Assembly: GCF_018687715.1 (NCBI RefSeq)
Contig: NC_056752.1
Location: forward strand, 12,911,501 to 12,975,500
Origin: Carya illinoinensis
Lineage: Eukaryota > Streptophyta > Magnoliopsida > Fagales > Juglandaceae
Length of the DNA: 64,000 nucleotides
Direction of reading: 5' to 3'
Shown here: positions 1-11,927 of the stretch, piece after piece
Layout of the letters: each line of letters begins with the position of its first letter
Position numbering within the stretch: the first letter of the stretch is position 1
Notes under the pieces: generated by a model
What the model saw: the letters and a program-made list of their open reading frames with translations, nothing else
The model's database searches: none
Told to the model about the DNA's origin: nothing
Position numbers and translations under genes: made by a program

Positions 1-3000
1 GTTAAATTTATTATTCATTTATTGAATTTATTATTAAACTTTATTTTATATTTTAATTATTTTTTAACTAAAATTTAACTTTATTAAACTAACTACCAGT
101 AGTCTAACATTCTTTTTATGCTATGGTTGGTTCCAGGCGTCATAGAAAACGGACCTAAAAAAATTATTATTATGATAGGTAATCATCGTAACCTATCTTT
201 TCTACATGAATGTGGGTATTCAGTCTCCAGACATTCCACTTGCTTACTTTCCCCGTACTGTAACTCTTTTCGCAAACAACTTTACCAATGTTATATCAAT
301 ATTATAAATAGCAAATGAGTCATATTATTTATAATTATAGATTACTTAAATATGGTACAATTGTTTTAAAAAAAAATAGAGTTTAAAATTAAAAAATTAA
401 ATTTTTATATAAATTTTATATTTATTTATTTTTTTAAAGTGATTATATGACTTTTACACACTTATTGTAATTATCATTTCTCATATAAAATATATAAATC
501 TTACATATTTCTACTAAAAAAATAGAATTTATCATTAAAAATTAATGATATATATATATATATATATATATTAGATTTATCTAATTTTTTTAAAATGTGA
601 TATACGATATTTGCACATATTATAACTAGAAATAATATTTCTCATTAATATTTTGTGGTAAATGAAAAGGCTTGACATGTTTAGCGAGAAATTGGCAAAT
701 TTCAAAATTCTTAAAAGTTCTCGTAACTTTATTTTTAAATATCACTTGTATATAAATATTTTTTAATTTTAATTTTTTCATATAATCATTATTAAAACAT
801 AAAAATTAATATAATTTTTATAAATTTTAAAATAAAATTAATATTAATTTTTTAACTTTATCTATTCATTTTTACAAACTTCAATACAATACTTTTTTTA
901 ATATATATTTTTATTTAAAAATTCTTCTCATATTCCAAAATCTAATAAAAATATATTTAGTTAAACTATTTTATTATTATTTACAAAATTTTAAAATACT
1001 TTAAGCATTCGAACATATGCCGACTCTTGATGCAATAGAGATAATATTAAAAAAGTATTTATAAATTATCTTGATTTAATATAATTCATTATATTATAAA
1101 ACACTTTCTATTATATAATATCGTCAAAAACTATGTATTATATTAAATTATATCAATACATCAATTTTCTTGGATAAGATTTGCGTGCAAACGCAGCACT
1201 TCTCAACGCGATATTCTCAAATCCCGTTTTGTACCAAAGTTGACGAAGACAGTTGATTGCTAACTTGGACCTTTTGAAGCTGTGCCACCTAAGCCAAAAT
1301 CAACGAAGGCATGAAACTAAAATTATCGGATATTTTCTTTATTACTTTTTTAAAATTTGTGTCTTTATTAAAAAATAACTTTTTATGGAAAATAAATACT
1401 TTATCTATAAAGATGTTTTACAAAAATTAAATTTTTAAACTGATGCCATTTGATATAGTATTTTATATTATAAATTTATTTTTATTATAAAATAAATATA
1501 ACATATTAATTTATAAATTTTTTTTAATTTTTTTTATGACCGTACCAATTTAAGAAAAGATTTAGACCTTGACGTGCTACTATTAGGACTTGACATCCAA
1601 ATCTCTTCTTCCTTTTTCAATTTGACTAATCTAACTACAACACAGGTTAAAGTTGATTTTGACGAAGGAGAAATGATGGTTCCAGTTATAAATATATAAA
1701 TACTGTATAATTATTTTAAAAAAAAAATAAATATGAGATATATATAAAAATAATATAATTTTTTAATAATAAATTTTATTATTTTTCAAAACAATTGTAT
1801 GACTCTTGTGTACCAAATTAATTCATTTGATCATCTTTGCTTGGATTAACATCGTGATAAATTAATTATTGGCAAGTTTAATTATTTTAAAAAATATTTA
1901 TACATTTTTAGAGTGTGCCTACTTAAAAAAATAAATAAATAAAATAAAATAAAATAAAAAATATCTACGTGAGACTTGCATACTCTTAATACTATATTTA
2001 ACCCATTAATTCTAACCTCCTGTTACTAACACAATGACTATCAAAATCCTAAGTCCTCTCCATTTTTAGTATAATAATTAATTAAAATATTTCATATTTC
2101 GCACTAGATAAATAAAATGAAAATGTTCACATTCTCGAGGCTATAGTCCACCACAAAACAAATTACAGGTCATTTTGATGAGCTTTTTTGTTGTTTGGTG
2201 GACAGTGAGCCACGTGTATATATATTTATATGTAAAGTTAAAAAGGCATTTGAAGGAAGAGTTAAATTTCGTTCTGATCCCCAATACTGAGCATTTGTTC
2301 CTAATGAATTCGACAAAAGAAGAAAGAGAATCAAGTTTTACAAAAAATAAATTTTACTTTCTAGAAATTAAATATATTTTCATATACTTTGAACTACTGC
2401 AAGGACAACATTTTTTTAACTAAAGTTAAGAAATTAAATTTATAATATAAAGTTGTAAGAGTATTGGCAATGATCTAATCATTATCAAGTCTAAAATTTG
2501 ATTAAAAGTTGAAGTTTTGACTAAAGTTAAAACTAATGAAAATAGTAATCCAAATTAGATTATTTGTCGTAAAGTCAAAATAATAATATAATATTATATA
2601 TTTTAATAATAATTTTTTTAATTCTTTTTATATATTTTGTAAATACACTTTATATGTTAATTAATAATTCAATTTTTACTTAAAATTATTGTTTTCAACA
2701 AATATATTTGAAAATATTTTTAGAATAAAATATCATTTTAAAGATGAATAGTGACTGATAAAATTTAAAGAAAGCTTTAAAATTACTGTAGTTCAATATT
2801 CAAGCTATGAAATTTTGACTAGTTTAATATATAAATCACTTTTATTCAAATTAGTCAGAATTTAATTGGGATAGTTGCTGTATCATTATCCAAAAATTAA
2901 AAAAAAAAATGATATGCCATGACATAACATAGTTGTCTGATTGTGGTTAGATTTTCCTCTTGGCTTTTCTCTTTACAGTGGCTGTAAACTTGTACCCTGA

Positions 3001-3030
3001 GTTTGTTTGACCAAATGATGAAAATTTAAT
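1..3030. other. AT-rich intergenic stretch with MITE remnants, no gene
   Basis: No coding region is supported here. The sequence is extremely AT-rich and every ORF is short and of random composition. Two stretches (about 345-490 and 490-655) share the 'attatttctc' type end and the internal 'gattatatgac' type motif with the MITEs at 44068-44413. A further related stretch lies at 1675-1810. About 690-1010 resembles 51060-51400. A (TA)n run lies near 551-571. The arrangement is that of old, overlapping MITEs in a gene-poor spacer. Confidence 0.6.
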
Positions 3031-3201
3031 AGAGATTTGTTACATATAAGTATAGTCGTGCACTAATCTGTATATTAATATTGATTTATTCATACTTAAA
3101 ATTTAAATTAATACTGTTTTTAATAAAATCTATTTTTTGACCAATCACATCACATTAATATATAAATTAGTGCACAATTATATTTATAACTATACTTTTT
3201 C
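3031..3201 (+). mobile_element. MITE, foldback family A, copy 1
   Basis: About 170 bp, beginning 'agagatttgttacatataag' and ending 'ctatactttttc'. Its two ends are inverted copies of each other ('gtgcactaatctgtatatta' against 'taatatataaattagtgcac'), so the unit can fold into a hairpin. The same sequence occurs three more times within the next 3.3 kb. It has no coding capacity, as expected for a non-autonomous DNA transposon. The superfamily is not determined. Confidence 0.65.
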
Positions 3202-3589
3202 AACTTAATATGATGCAAATATAGGAAGGGAAATTTTTGTTTTAAAAAAAAAGAGAGAAGTACGATACAATGACATGTAAAGAGACAGATCATGGAGTCA
3301 TCTTTAATTACTAGGATTGCTTCGTGAAAAAGTGAATGAGATAACGATAGATGCACAATCTTTTTTTCACAATATTCTTTATATTCATATTTTTAAAATG
3401 AAGATATTTATATACAGTTGTCATTTTTATAAATTATTTTCTAAAAACGTTCTCATTTAAAATATTATTGTATAAATAATTATAAAATGAGTTGCATATC
3501 TTTGATTTTCCATGCAATTAATGGAATTTACTACTAAAAAGTACTCAGTCCAATGAAAAAAAAAATGAAATTAAAAAATAAAATTTTTA

Positions 3590-3712
3590 TGTATAATCAC
3601 TTTTACGTAATCTTTTATATATTTTATTGATTTGATTGGTTGTGTATTAAAAAAATTAATATAACTAATTATATTAATATAATACATAAAAAAATAAGTA
3701 AAAGTGATTAAA
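3590..3712. mobile_element. Short hairpin MITE-like element
   Basis: An AT-rich stretch whose ends are inverted repeats: 'ataatcacttttac' near the start and 'gtaaaagtgattaaat' near the end, with an internal 'taatataactaattatatta' palindrome. This is the structure of a small foldback element. No target-site duplication was established. Confidence 0.45.
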
Positions 3713-4389
3713 TGAACCTTACTAATCTTAAAATACTGAAAAAATTTGAACTGTTCAAACTGAAACCAAGAAAGGCAATTTACTTAAAAGGTCACTCATT
3801 GATGATGAAAGTATGCTCCCAAATTAGCTTTATGCCTGACTACATTGTTTTTGTTATTTTAGTAAAGAAATTACTGTAGTCATGAGGGATTATATAAAAT
3901 TAAATTTATAAATTAATATGATTTGATATAATACGTTAGATTGTAAAATTATTTTTATTATAAAGTAAATTTAATATATTTTATAAAATTATATAATTTT
4001 ATAAATTTATTTTATATAATATATTTTTATATGTAACAATTCTTAAAAAGTCTTTTTACTTAAAAGGTAACTTGGATGAATGTTTGGTAGGACAAACAGA
4101 AAAAATAGAGAGGAACCAGATTAGCTTTGTCTTGTTCTTTTGTTTGTTTCCCCCAACTTTTTAATCTTGTTCTGAGTCATTTGTATCCAGATTTTCAATG
4201 TAGTTGTCCAGGAGGAAAAAATCTATTTGCCTTTTTGGTACTTTTAGCTGAGCAAACCAATTAGTTGTCCAAAAGAGAGATTTTTCGAATCTAATACATT
4301 ATTCAAACTGTCAGAGGCTGCTTTCAGAAAGTTTAAAGCTTTTGAAGCCTTTCTTGTGAAAGTACAGCTTTTGAAACAGGTTTTCTAAC

Positions 4390-4549
4390 TGTGAAAAAAT
4401 AATTGTGTATGAATTTATATATTAATATGATATAATTAGTTAAAAAATAAATTTTATTAAAAATAATGTTAATTTAAATTTTAAATATGAATAAATTAGT
4501 ATTGATATATAGATTAATACACAACTGTACTTATATGTAGCAAAACTCT
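4390..4549 (-). mobile_element. MITE, foldback family A, copy 2
   Basis: This is family A in the opposite orientation to copy 1, ending 'acttatatgtagcaaaactc'. The internal part matches the other copies: a 'taaattttattaaaaataatg' type core flanked by inverted arms containing 'attaatac'. It is slightly shortened at its left end. Confidence 0.6.
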
Positions 4550-5476
4550 TTTTTTTTTTTAAATTAGTTAACATTGAATGTACTACCCAAAGTTTCTTGC
4601 CTAATTATAATTCTTATTGGTCTCAAGTAAATGCAAGAAGGAAAATTTTATACACTAAATTATTATCTTATTTTCATCCTATTAAATATAATGTGGCATA
4701 TTCATCACTATTAAATAATTACTCAGTGCATGTTTCTTTTTCATCCAATAATAATAAATGAATCATATCATATATAATAAGATGTAAATAGACTAATAAT
4801 ATAGTATATAGCATTATTCAAAGTATTGAAACTTGTATTCTATTTTGGCAAGTAAGATTAGTCGTTTCATTTTCTGGGTCCACCTAACTACAGAGTTGCG
4901 AGACTTAAACGAAGAATGACATGATGAATGCCATCCCTCAGGGATTACAAATTGGTACATATACCTACCGAAATAGTACTCATCCAAAAACAGTTTATTT
5001 GGTTTGGTAATAAACAAATTAATTGGTTCTCTACCTTTCATGCTATGTGTATTTTGATGTTATTCTCGTCAAAGTCATGTATAATAAGAAATGATGATTT
5101 ATTTCGGATCGATTTTGATTAGATTACGATACTTGATTTGAAAATAATCCGATTACTAATTATGTTAGTTGAGTTTGTAATGACTTAATGTAGTATGTCA
5201 TATCGATTTTACAATCTATTGTGCCACGTCAAACCACTTCAATATATAACAGAATTTTTTGTAATTTTTTTTTAATAAAACATTTTTTTTCTTCCACCGT
5301 CTAGAAGTTTAAATAGTATTAAACAACGTGGAATCCTATCAACAAACAAGAATTTTGAGTAAAGCGAAAATAACCCATGAATGAAAAGAGATCAGAGTGG
5401 TCTTTCCTGATCTCCCTCTTGTAAATACTCTTTAATTAATTAATTTAATATGTATATTAATGTTTATTAAAAAAAA

Positions 5477-5642
5477 AGTCTAGTTGCAAGCATATTTATG
5501 CACTAATATGTGTATCAATTTATTGTGATTGGTTAAAAAGTAAATTTTATTAAAAACAGTGCTAATTTAATTTTTAAGTATAAAAGAATCAATATTGATA
5601 CGTAGATTAGTATGCGACTTTGTTTGTATATAGCAAAACTCT
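5477..5642 (-). mobile_element. MITE, foldback family A, copy 3
   Basis: Same orientation as copy 2. It ends 'tgtatatagcaaaactc' and keeps the shared core (gttaaaaagtaaattttatt). The inverted arms are 'gcactaatatgtgtatcaat' on the left and 'attgatacgtagattagtat' on the right. Confidence 0.65.
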
Positions 5643-5679
5643 AAAAAAAAGAAAACAAGCGATTATAACAATTATAAGT

Positions 5680-5890
5680 ATAGTTTGGATAGTGAGACGA
5701 AATAATATGATTTTATATAAAAGTTAAATATTTAATAAGATATTATTAAAATATTATTTTTTAATATATATTGTAATTATTTTAAAATTTTTTTAAAAAT
5801 ATATTATTTATTATATTTTATATAAAAATTTAAAAAAATTATAATAATAAAATAAAATAAGATAAAAGGTTTTCACTATCTAACGGACTT
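5680..5890. mobile_element. MITE, family B (gatgagatgag type), copy a
   Basis: It begins 'tagtttggatagtgagacga' and ends 'cactatctaacggactt', with an internal 'attattaaaatattatttt' core. The same plan recurs at 19401-19599, 37026-37228, 37418-37620 and 37621-37852. The ends are imperfect inverted repeats (tttggatagtgag against ttcactatctaac). Non-coding. Confidence 0.6.
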
Positions 5891-6320
5891 AAATAGATCT
5901 CAAAAGTGGTACATGTTGTTTAAAAAGTTCTAACTATACTAATGATTATGGTCAAACTTCAAATTAGTGTCTCAGCCAACCTTTTGACAAAAAATATTGA
6001 TGTGTCAGTACCAATTAGAAAATGGCACATCAGCATCAACAGTAAAAATTGAAAACAATTTTGAAAGTCAAGAAGAAAATGTAAAACTCAAAAAACAAAA
6101 AAAAACAAAAGAATAATAAATTTAAAAACTAACAAAGTCAGCGAAAAAAGAAAAAATTGTTAGAAGCCATTAGAAAATTAAAAACATAGTACTCAATAAA
6201 CATGCACTTAAAAAGAGCTACAAATATTATAAATTATAAACTATATCCGTTAAATCATTGGCTTTTGCTTATGATCTAACGGAAGAAATGATCAATCATA
6301 TGATTTATATTTTTGTTTAA

Positions 6321-6490
6321 AGAGTTTTGTTACGTATAAGTAAAGTTGCATATTAATTTATGTATCAATACTAATTCTTTTATATTTAAAATTTAAATTA
6401 ATACTATTTTTAATAAAATTTATTTTTTAATTAATCACATTAAATTGATACACATATTAATATATAACTATATTTATAACTAAATTTTTC
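6321..6490 (+). mobile_element. MITE, foldback family A, copy 4
   Basis: Same orientation as copy 1. It begins 'agagttttgttacgtataag' and ends 'ataactaaatttttc'. Inverted arms of roughly 45 bp ('tatgtatcaat' against 'attgatacacata') flank the family core. It is the best preserved of the four copies. Confidence 0.65.
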
Positions 6491-6907
6491 CTTACTTAAA
6501 TATACATAGATCATATCTTCCTTTGTTTCGAAAGAAGGGAAAAAACCAAAATGGTGCGCAGACTGGTTTCATGTCTACGTTATCAGAAACCAGCTAAGTT
6601 CTGAGCACTGAAGAGTGATGAACAGACATGCATGCAAGCATGCAGTAGCAGGGGACAGAACGAGGTGAACCCGTGTCCGAAATCTCAACACCTAATTTAT
6701 AAGCGCTGGGGGAGGGAATTGATGGCTCTCACGATTATCAAAGCAGCTAGCTAACTTTGCATGCATGGGTGTATGAAGTAAGATCAACATCACAACCTAC
6801 CTCGATGCCTTGTAGTAAATTTTTTAAGGTATATGTTTACACAGTGCTGAGAATATTTTGTAACTTCGCAGAATTCAGCCATGCCATCACGTAGGGAGGG
6901 GACCGTC

Positions 6908-6940
<33 letters not shown>

Positions 6941-7339
6941 GAGCTATGGAGACGTACACATCCTTCGGTTTTAACTTTTAATTTAATTCACATTATTTAC
7001 TGCTCAATCCATCCACATGAATAAAACAAAAGCACCTGTTTCATCAATCTCTGCCGTCTAATCCCTGTAATTGCTCTAACCTTAAACCTCGCACGCAATA
7101 ATCTTACTGTAAAGAGAAAGAGGATTGAGATTTGTAGCTTAATTTATAATTAATGTTGTGAAATTTAAGCCACAATATTAATTGAATTAACATTGGAATT
7201 TGAAAGTTGTGACATATGCCGGCCAATATTATCTCTCATCCTGCTGTAAGCTTCACTTATAATGAAAATGACAAAGCATTCATTAACATAAAAGTGCTAT
7301 AAGCCCTGGGAAGGGGATTTTTGTATTTCCCCAAATTCA
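6491..7339. other. Intergenic spacer with a CA/TA microsatellite
   Basis: No gene is supported. A compound microsatellite, (CA)n followed by (TA)n, lies at about 6908-6940. The rest is unique-looking AT-rich sequence. Confidence 0.5.
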
Positions 7340-7344
7340 GAGCC

Positions 7345-8236
7345 CCTGCTAGAGATGTAAAACGGGTCGAAAGATCCAATTGAGCACTTGAAGGCATTCA
7401 AGATTCACACTGCATGAATTTTTGGAAGAGATAGCATGTCGGGTTTTCCCCTTAATATTACAGGCTTTGCCCGAGCATGGTTTGGAACCCATCGACCTGG
7501 CACCATCCATAGCTTCAAAGAACTAGGTTGCTAATTTTTTATGCAATTCATGGCCAACTGAAAGAGTAGACGACTGACCATTTATGGCCTCACCATAAAG
7601 CAAAGGGAGGAAAAGAGCTTAAGGGCATACTTGTACCACTTCAACAATGAGTGGATGATCACAGAAGACTAGGACGAGAATATCACATTGGCAGGACTCT
7701 TGGGTGACATTTCACCTCTGAGCCCCTTTATGATAGAAATTGTGTGAAAGATCCTTGTGACCCTACAGGATTTCATATATGGTTTGACGACTTCGTCAAT
7801 CTTAAGGACACCCTCCGAGCTCTAACCGCACTTAGGCACACAAGCGCGGAGTGGGCTGCAAGCGGCTCTAAGTGAGGCACCAGCGTAAAGACCCATGATA
7901 AGGAGACCAAGGCAAAAAGAGGAGTGATGGCAACACCTTCTTAAGGAAGGCACACACAAGCATGCACGTACAGACATGGGAGGAAGCACACCAACGGGAG
8001 GACAGAGATTGCAACTGAAGGGCTCACACAAATTACGCCTACCATGAGGAGGATGGCCATCGGACCGAAGATTGCGAGGTCCTGAGGAAGAAAGTCATGG
8101 AGGAGATCCACGAGGGAGTTTGGGAAGAAGTCCGGGGAGAAATGTATAGATGACTAGGCGCTCATCGCCCGCTAGGTGAGCAGACAGAGAGAAGCAAGTA
8201 CTGAGATGAGAAGGTCAGCCAAGTGAGAGCCCGAGA
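7345..8236 (+). pseudogene. Tat-1 gag remnant
   Basis: Translation of the plus strand, changing frame several times, gives gag-like text: 'IEHLKAFKIHTA', then 'ARAWFGTHRPGTIHSFKELG' (the gag core around a conserved AW-FG-L-PGTI-SF-EL), then 'LRAYLYHFNNEW'. Near 8035 'AYHEEDGHRTEDCEVLRKK' looks like the degraded nucleocapsid zinc-knuckle region, where the motif H-x4-C is still visible. Several stops interrupt it, so no gag protein can be made. Confidence 0.6.
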
Positions 8237-8890
8237 ATGAGGAATGTGAGGAGAAGGGAGGCAAGCCCACTTGAACGAGGAAACAATGTCTCGCTAGGAG
8301 AAATTCACACCATCATTGGGGGAATTGCTAGCGTGGGCACCTCTACATCAGGCAGAAAGGCTTATGCTTGGACTGCAAGGCTGCCCAAGCAGGCCCGCAC
8401 TCAAAAGACCCCTACCATTTCCTTTAACAGTGTTGACTGCGAGGGAGTCATCTATTTGCATGACAACACCCTGGTGGTTACGATGCTAGTGGCCAACTAT
8501 ACAACTAGAAGGATATTGGTTGACAATGACAATTCAATTGACATCCTTTTATGGGAGACATTTTCCAAAACGGGGATTAGTCAAGATAGGCAGCGGCCAT
8601 CCCCGATGTCGTTGAGGGGGTTTTTTGGAGCGGCAATACAGCTATTGGGGTCCATAACACTCCCTATCACCATTAGAACTGGAAGATTCATGACGACTAC
8701 CATGGCAAACTTCCTTGTAGTCAAGGCCCACTCTTCATACAATGCAATAATCGGACAACCAACGCTAAACAACTTGAAACTAGTGACCTCAACCTATCAC
8801 TTGAAGATGAAATTCCCAACAAAGGATAGGGAAGAAGTGGTGTGCTGCGCACAAAAGGTGGCAACGGAATGCTATGTGCAAGAATTGTGA
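8237..8890 (+). pseudogene. Tat-1 protease-region ORF (retropepsin-like, altered active site)
   Basis: An open frame of 217 codons. It starts inside the gag-protease spacer: 'GEIHTIIGGIASVGTSTSGR' at residues 22-41 is a hallmark of Tat-type polyproteins. The retropepsin fold follows at about residues 80-185, with 'TTRRILVDNDNSIDIL' where the family has the catalytic Asp-[Asn]-Gly-Ser/Ala motif. Here the Gly and Ser after D-N are replaced (DNDNS), so activity is unlikely. It continues with 'SSYNAIIGQPTLNNLK', 'TSTYHLKMKFPT' and 'ECYVQEL'. The frame closes where reverse transcriptase should begin. It is an uninterrupted piece of a dead polyprotein rather than a host gene. Confidence 0.75.
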
Positions 8891-9074
8891 GGTTAGGAAC
8901 ACAGCAAGCCCAACTTCGATTAGCAAAAGAAAGGAAAGCCGACCTCTCGTCTCTTGATGCCCCCAAGCATCATCTTTTCTCTTTTCTTCTACATTCAGTG
9001 ATTCCCCATGCAAAGAACTGACAATGTGAATAATAAGAAGTGATACTTCCATGCGTGAGCTTGTATATGTGGAT

Positions 9075-10090
9075 TGAATGATGCAACAGTTGCTTCGGCG
9101 ACCAATCGCCACCCAGTAGGTAGATTTTGGATAATGCTTGGTTACTCAGGTCGATACTATGCTCTTGAACCTTGGCAACCAATTGCCACCCAGTGTGGTC
9201 AATTTCAAATTTTGCTTGGTTCCATAGGTTGATGTTTCACCCTTGAACCTTTGAGGTCACAGGGGAGAACACCTCTCTTTAGTATCTCAATCCCTCCTTG
9301 CCACCCAACATGATCGATTTTAGATCCCACCTTGTTCCTTAGGTCGATACTCCATGCTCGAACCTCGATGACCAATCGCCACCTAATGCAGTCAATTTCA
9401 AATCTCGCCTGGTTCTATTGGTCGATACTCTGCACTCAAACCACGGTGGTCACAAGGGGGAACACCTCTCCTAAGTGTCACAGTCCCTCATTGTCACCTA
9501 GCATGGTTGACTTCAAATCCTGCCTAGTTCCTTAGGTTAATGCTCTGCACTTGCATCTTGGTGACCAATCGGCACCCAACAAGGTCCATTTCATATCCCA
9601 CCTAGTTCCTTAGGTTATTCTCTTTGCTCGAACCTCAGTAGTCATAGGGGAAACACCTCTCCTAAGTGTCGCGGTCCCTCCTCGCTACCCAACGTAGTTA
9701 ATTTTAGATCCTGTCTGATTCCTTAGGTCAATGCTCTACGCTCAAACCTTGGCTACCAACTATCACTCAGCACGGTTGAATTTAGATCTTGTTTGGTTAC
9801 TCAGGTCAATGCTTCACACTTGAATCTCGATGGTCCTAGGGGGAGCACCTATCCTAAGGGTCCTAGTCCCTCCTCGTCATTTACCATGATCAATTTCAGA
9901 TCCTGGCTGCTTACACAGGTGATGCTCTATGCTTGAACCTTAATGGTCATAGACTCATAGGGGGAACATCACTCCTAGGTGTCCCAGTCCCACCTCACCA
10001 CTGAGCACGGTCGATTTTAGATCCCACCAGGTTCCTTAGGTCGTTACTCTATGCTCGAACGTCGGCCGTCATAAGGGCAACAACCCAATA
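9075..10090. repeat. Two-module degenerate tandem repeat (short about 78 bp, long about 114 bp)
   Basis: About ten units built round a common phrase of the type 'ttccttaggtcgatactctgc', then 'ctcgaacctcgg'. Short units continue 'tgaccaatcgccaccca'. Long units continue 'tggtcacaaggggg', then 'aacacctctcctaagtgtc' and 'cagtccctcctc'. The order read from the sequence is short, short, long, short, long, short, long, short, long, long. Copies are clearly diverged. The array sits where the pol region of the Tat element should be followed by its 3' part. Such arrays are known from Tat-type elements. No coding capacity is evident. Confidence 0.75.
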
Positions 10091-10239
10091 TTGGGTGATA
10101 ACAAAAACTAAGAAAGAAAGAGAGAATGATAACAAGCATCACTCAAGGGCGGGAAGCAGGGTCAGGAAAGATGTCGAGCATCAAGTCGAGGGAGTTGCGA
10201 TCCTCCCAAGTAGGCACGAACTAGGAAAAATCTAGTGTC

Positions 10240-11927
10240 TCGAGCTTGTGGTGGGAGTTCGCCTCCAGATGCCCCCACTACCCTCTCAAGCCGTTGGGAG
10301 TACTTGCAACTCCAGGCCTAGTCATAGAGTTGCTTTGTGACCCCAAGTTGGTATGTGGCCCTAGCAAGTCTCTCACAATCGGTAGCAAGCTTGGCCTCAA
10401 GTTTCTTCATCCGGTCCTTACTAGACCCCGACTCCTCCTTGAGTTATAGATGGGACACAGACAACTCAACGTACAAGTCCTTGGCCTTTTCCTTAGCTCT
10501 TTAGAGAGCTACGTTTTGTACCGTCAACGTGTCTTTCCCAAATTTCAGTTCTTGAAGGCAAGCACCCAAGTTGCGATGGACATCCGCAACTTCTGCCAGC
10601 ATGCAACGTAGCCCATAAAAAGTTTTCGAGCTTCCTTCACTTGTTCCTTCAGGCAGAGCACTTATGTTTGATCCTGACCCCTTTCCTCTGCAGTAGCCAT
10701 AGCAGCGACCTCAAGGCAGGACACCACCTGCCTAAGTAGCTCCCCGCTCACAAGAAGATCGGACCCCTCTTTGTGAAGGTTCTTAATGATCTATTGCAAG
10801 TGCTTATTCTCGACCTCAATCTCATCATAGGCCATCTCAGCATGCTCAAATGCAACCTTGAGCCTAAATAGCTCACAGTAGGCTCGCCCACACAACTTTT
10901 GCAAGGTCTCAACTTCATACTCTATCTCGGCCTGTCTGTCCACGACTTAGGCCACCAAGAATTCAAACTCTTGTCAAGCAAAGTAGAGATAATTAGATAG
11001 CCGAAATCCAAAAGCAAATTTGCGTGCTAATCAGAATGGAGAGAAGAACATCACCAGAGAAATGAAACTTTTAAGTTGATAGAGCATCCCTCATATCGCC
11101 TCCGCCCTAGCCCCGTCTGTACCTACTTTTGAAGGGCAAGACGTGTAGCATATCTCCACTCCGTGGTCAAAGCCCGAGGGTGGAGGCACATGATCTATCC
11201 AGAGCATGAATCTCCATAGATCCTTCTATCCCAAGGTCGCGGGTTGTTCCCCCTCCAGACTGCAAGGAGAGACCATCATTCGTGGGGCCAGTTGATTGAG
11301 AAATGTCATTGAAATCAATAGTCGAGGAAGAATCCTGCTTGACCGAGGGGCTAGTCAAGGATGAAGAAGAAGACGACCCATCTTCACTCAGCAGCACAGA
11401 GTTTTCGCTAGAGAGGCTCTTGGGAGCAAGGGCTAAGTGGGTGTCTTGTCAAAGAAAGTCGTGCCTAAGCTGGCACTAGGAGGGCGTAGGGTTTCATTGA
11501 TGCCATCTTGGGCGGTTGCCTCTAGTCGACAAGAAGCACTTATCGTGGCTGATGCATTCTTCAGTCACTAGTTCTTGAAAAGGCACAAATATGCCCAGAC
11601 ACCTCCGGGCGCTCGGCGACGAATGCCGCCCTCGTGGTGCCCAAGCTCGATTGACGTTGGGCTTGGGGCCATGCCTAAAAAGTCTTGGAGCCTCATGCCC
11701 GAGTACAGGGCCACTTCAAGGTCAACGACCCCACTGCCTGGCGTTGGAACCTCCAAGGCCACCAATTCTAGGGTTTCGTACATGATGTGCAGCTCATTAA
11801 GGGTCGTGGGTTCGACGACGATGGACCACTTGTGTCTATTATAGGAGGAAGATTCACAATGGGAAGTGTTCCTAGAGGCCATCAGGAACAAATTTGGAAA
11901 AGAGGTTGTTGCACAGATGACTAACAC
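10240..11927 (-). pseudogene. Tat-1 antisense ORF remnant (putative gypsy-type 'transposase 28' family)
   Basis: Read on the minus strand, 11927-11568 gives an open stretch with 'YETLELVALEVPTPGSG', 'VALYSG' and 'LQDFLGMAPS'. This resembles the N-terminal domain of the antisense proteins of plant gypsy elements (Pfam 'putative gypsy type transposon'). A Ser/Asp-rich linker follows (11397-11167, with 'EDGSSSSSSLTSPS'). Then 10990-10250, in broken frames, gives helical, coiled-coil-like text such as 'EYEVETLQKLCGRAY' and 'HAEMAYDEIEVENKHLQ'. Stops and frameshifts disrupt it. Family assignment rests on pattern memory only. The orientation, opposite to gag, is what is known for some Tat elements. 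Confidence 0.5.

Noticed and set aside
9075..10090. CRISPR-like array
   Set aside because: The units are degenerate, contiguous modules without unique spacers, in a plant retrotransposon.
11575..11844. Plus-strand ORFs opposite the Tat-1 antisense ORF
   Set aside because: They shadow the minus-strand frame, which has the family-like motifs.
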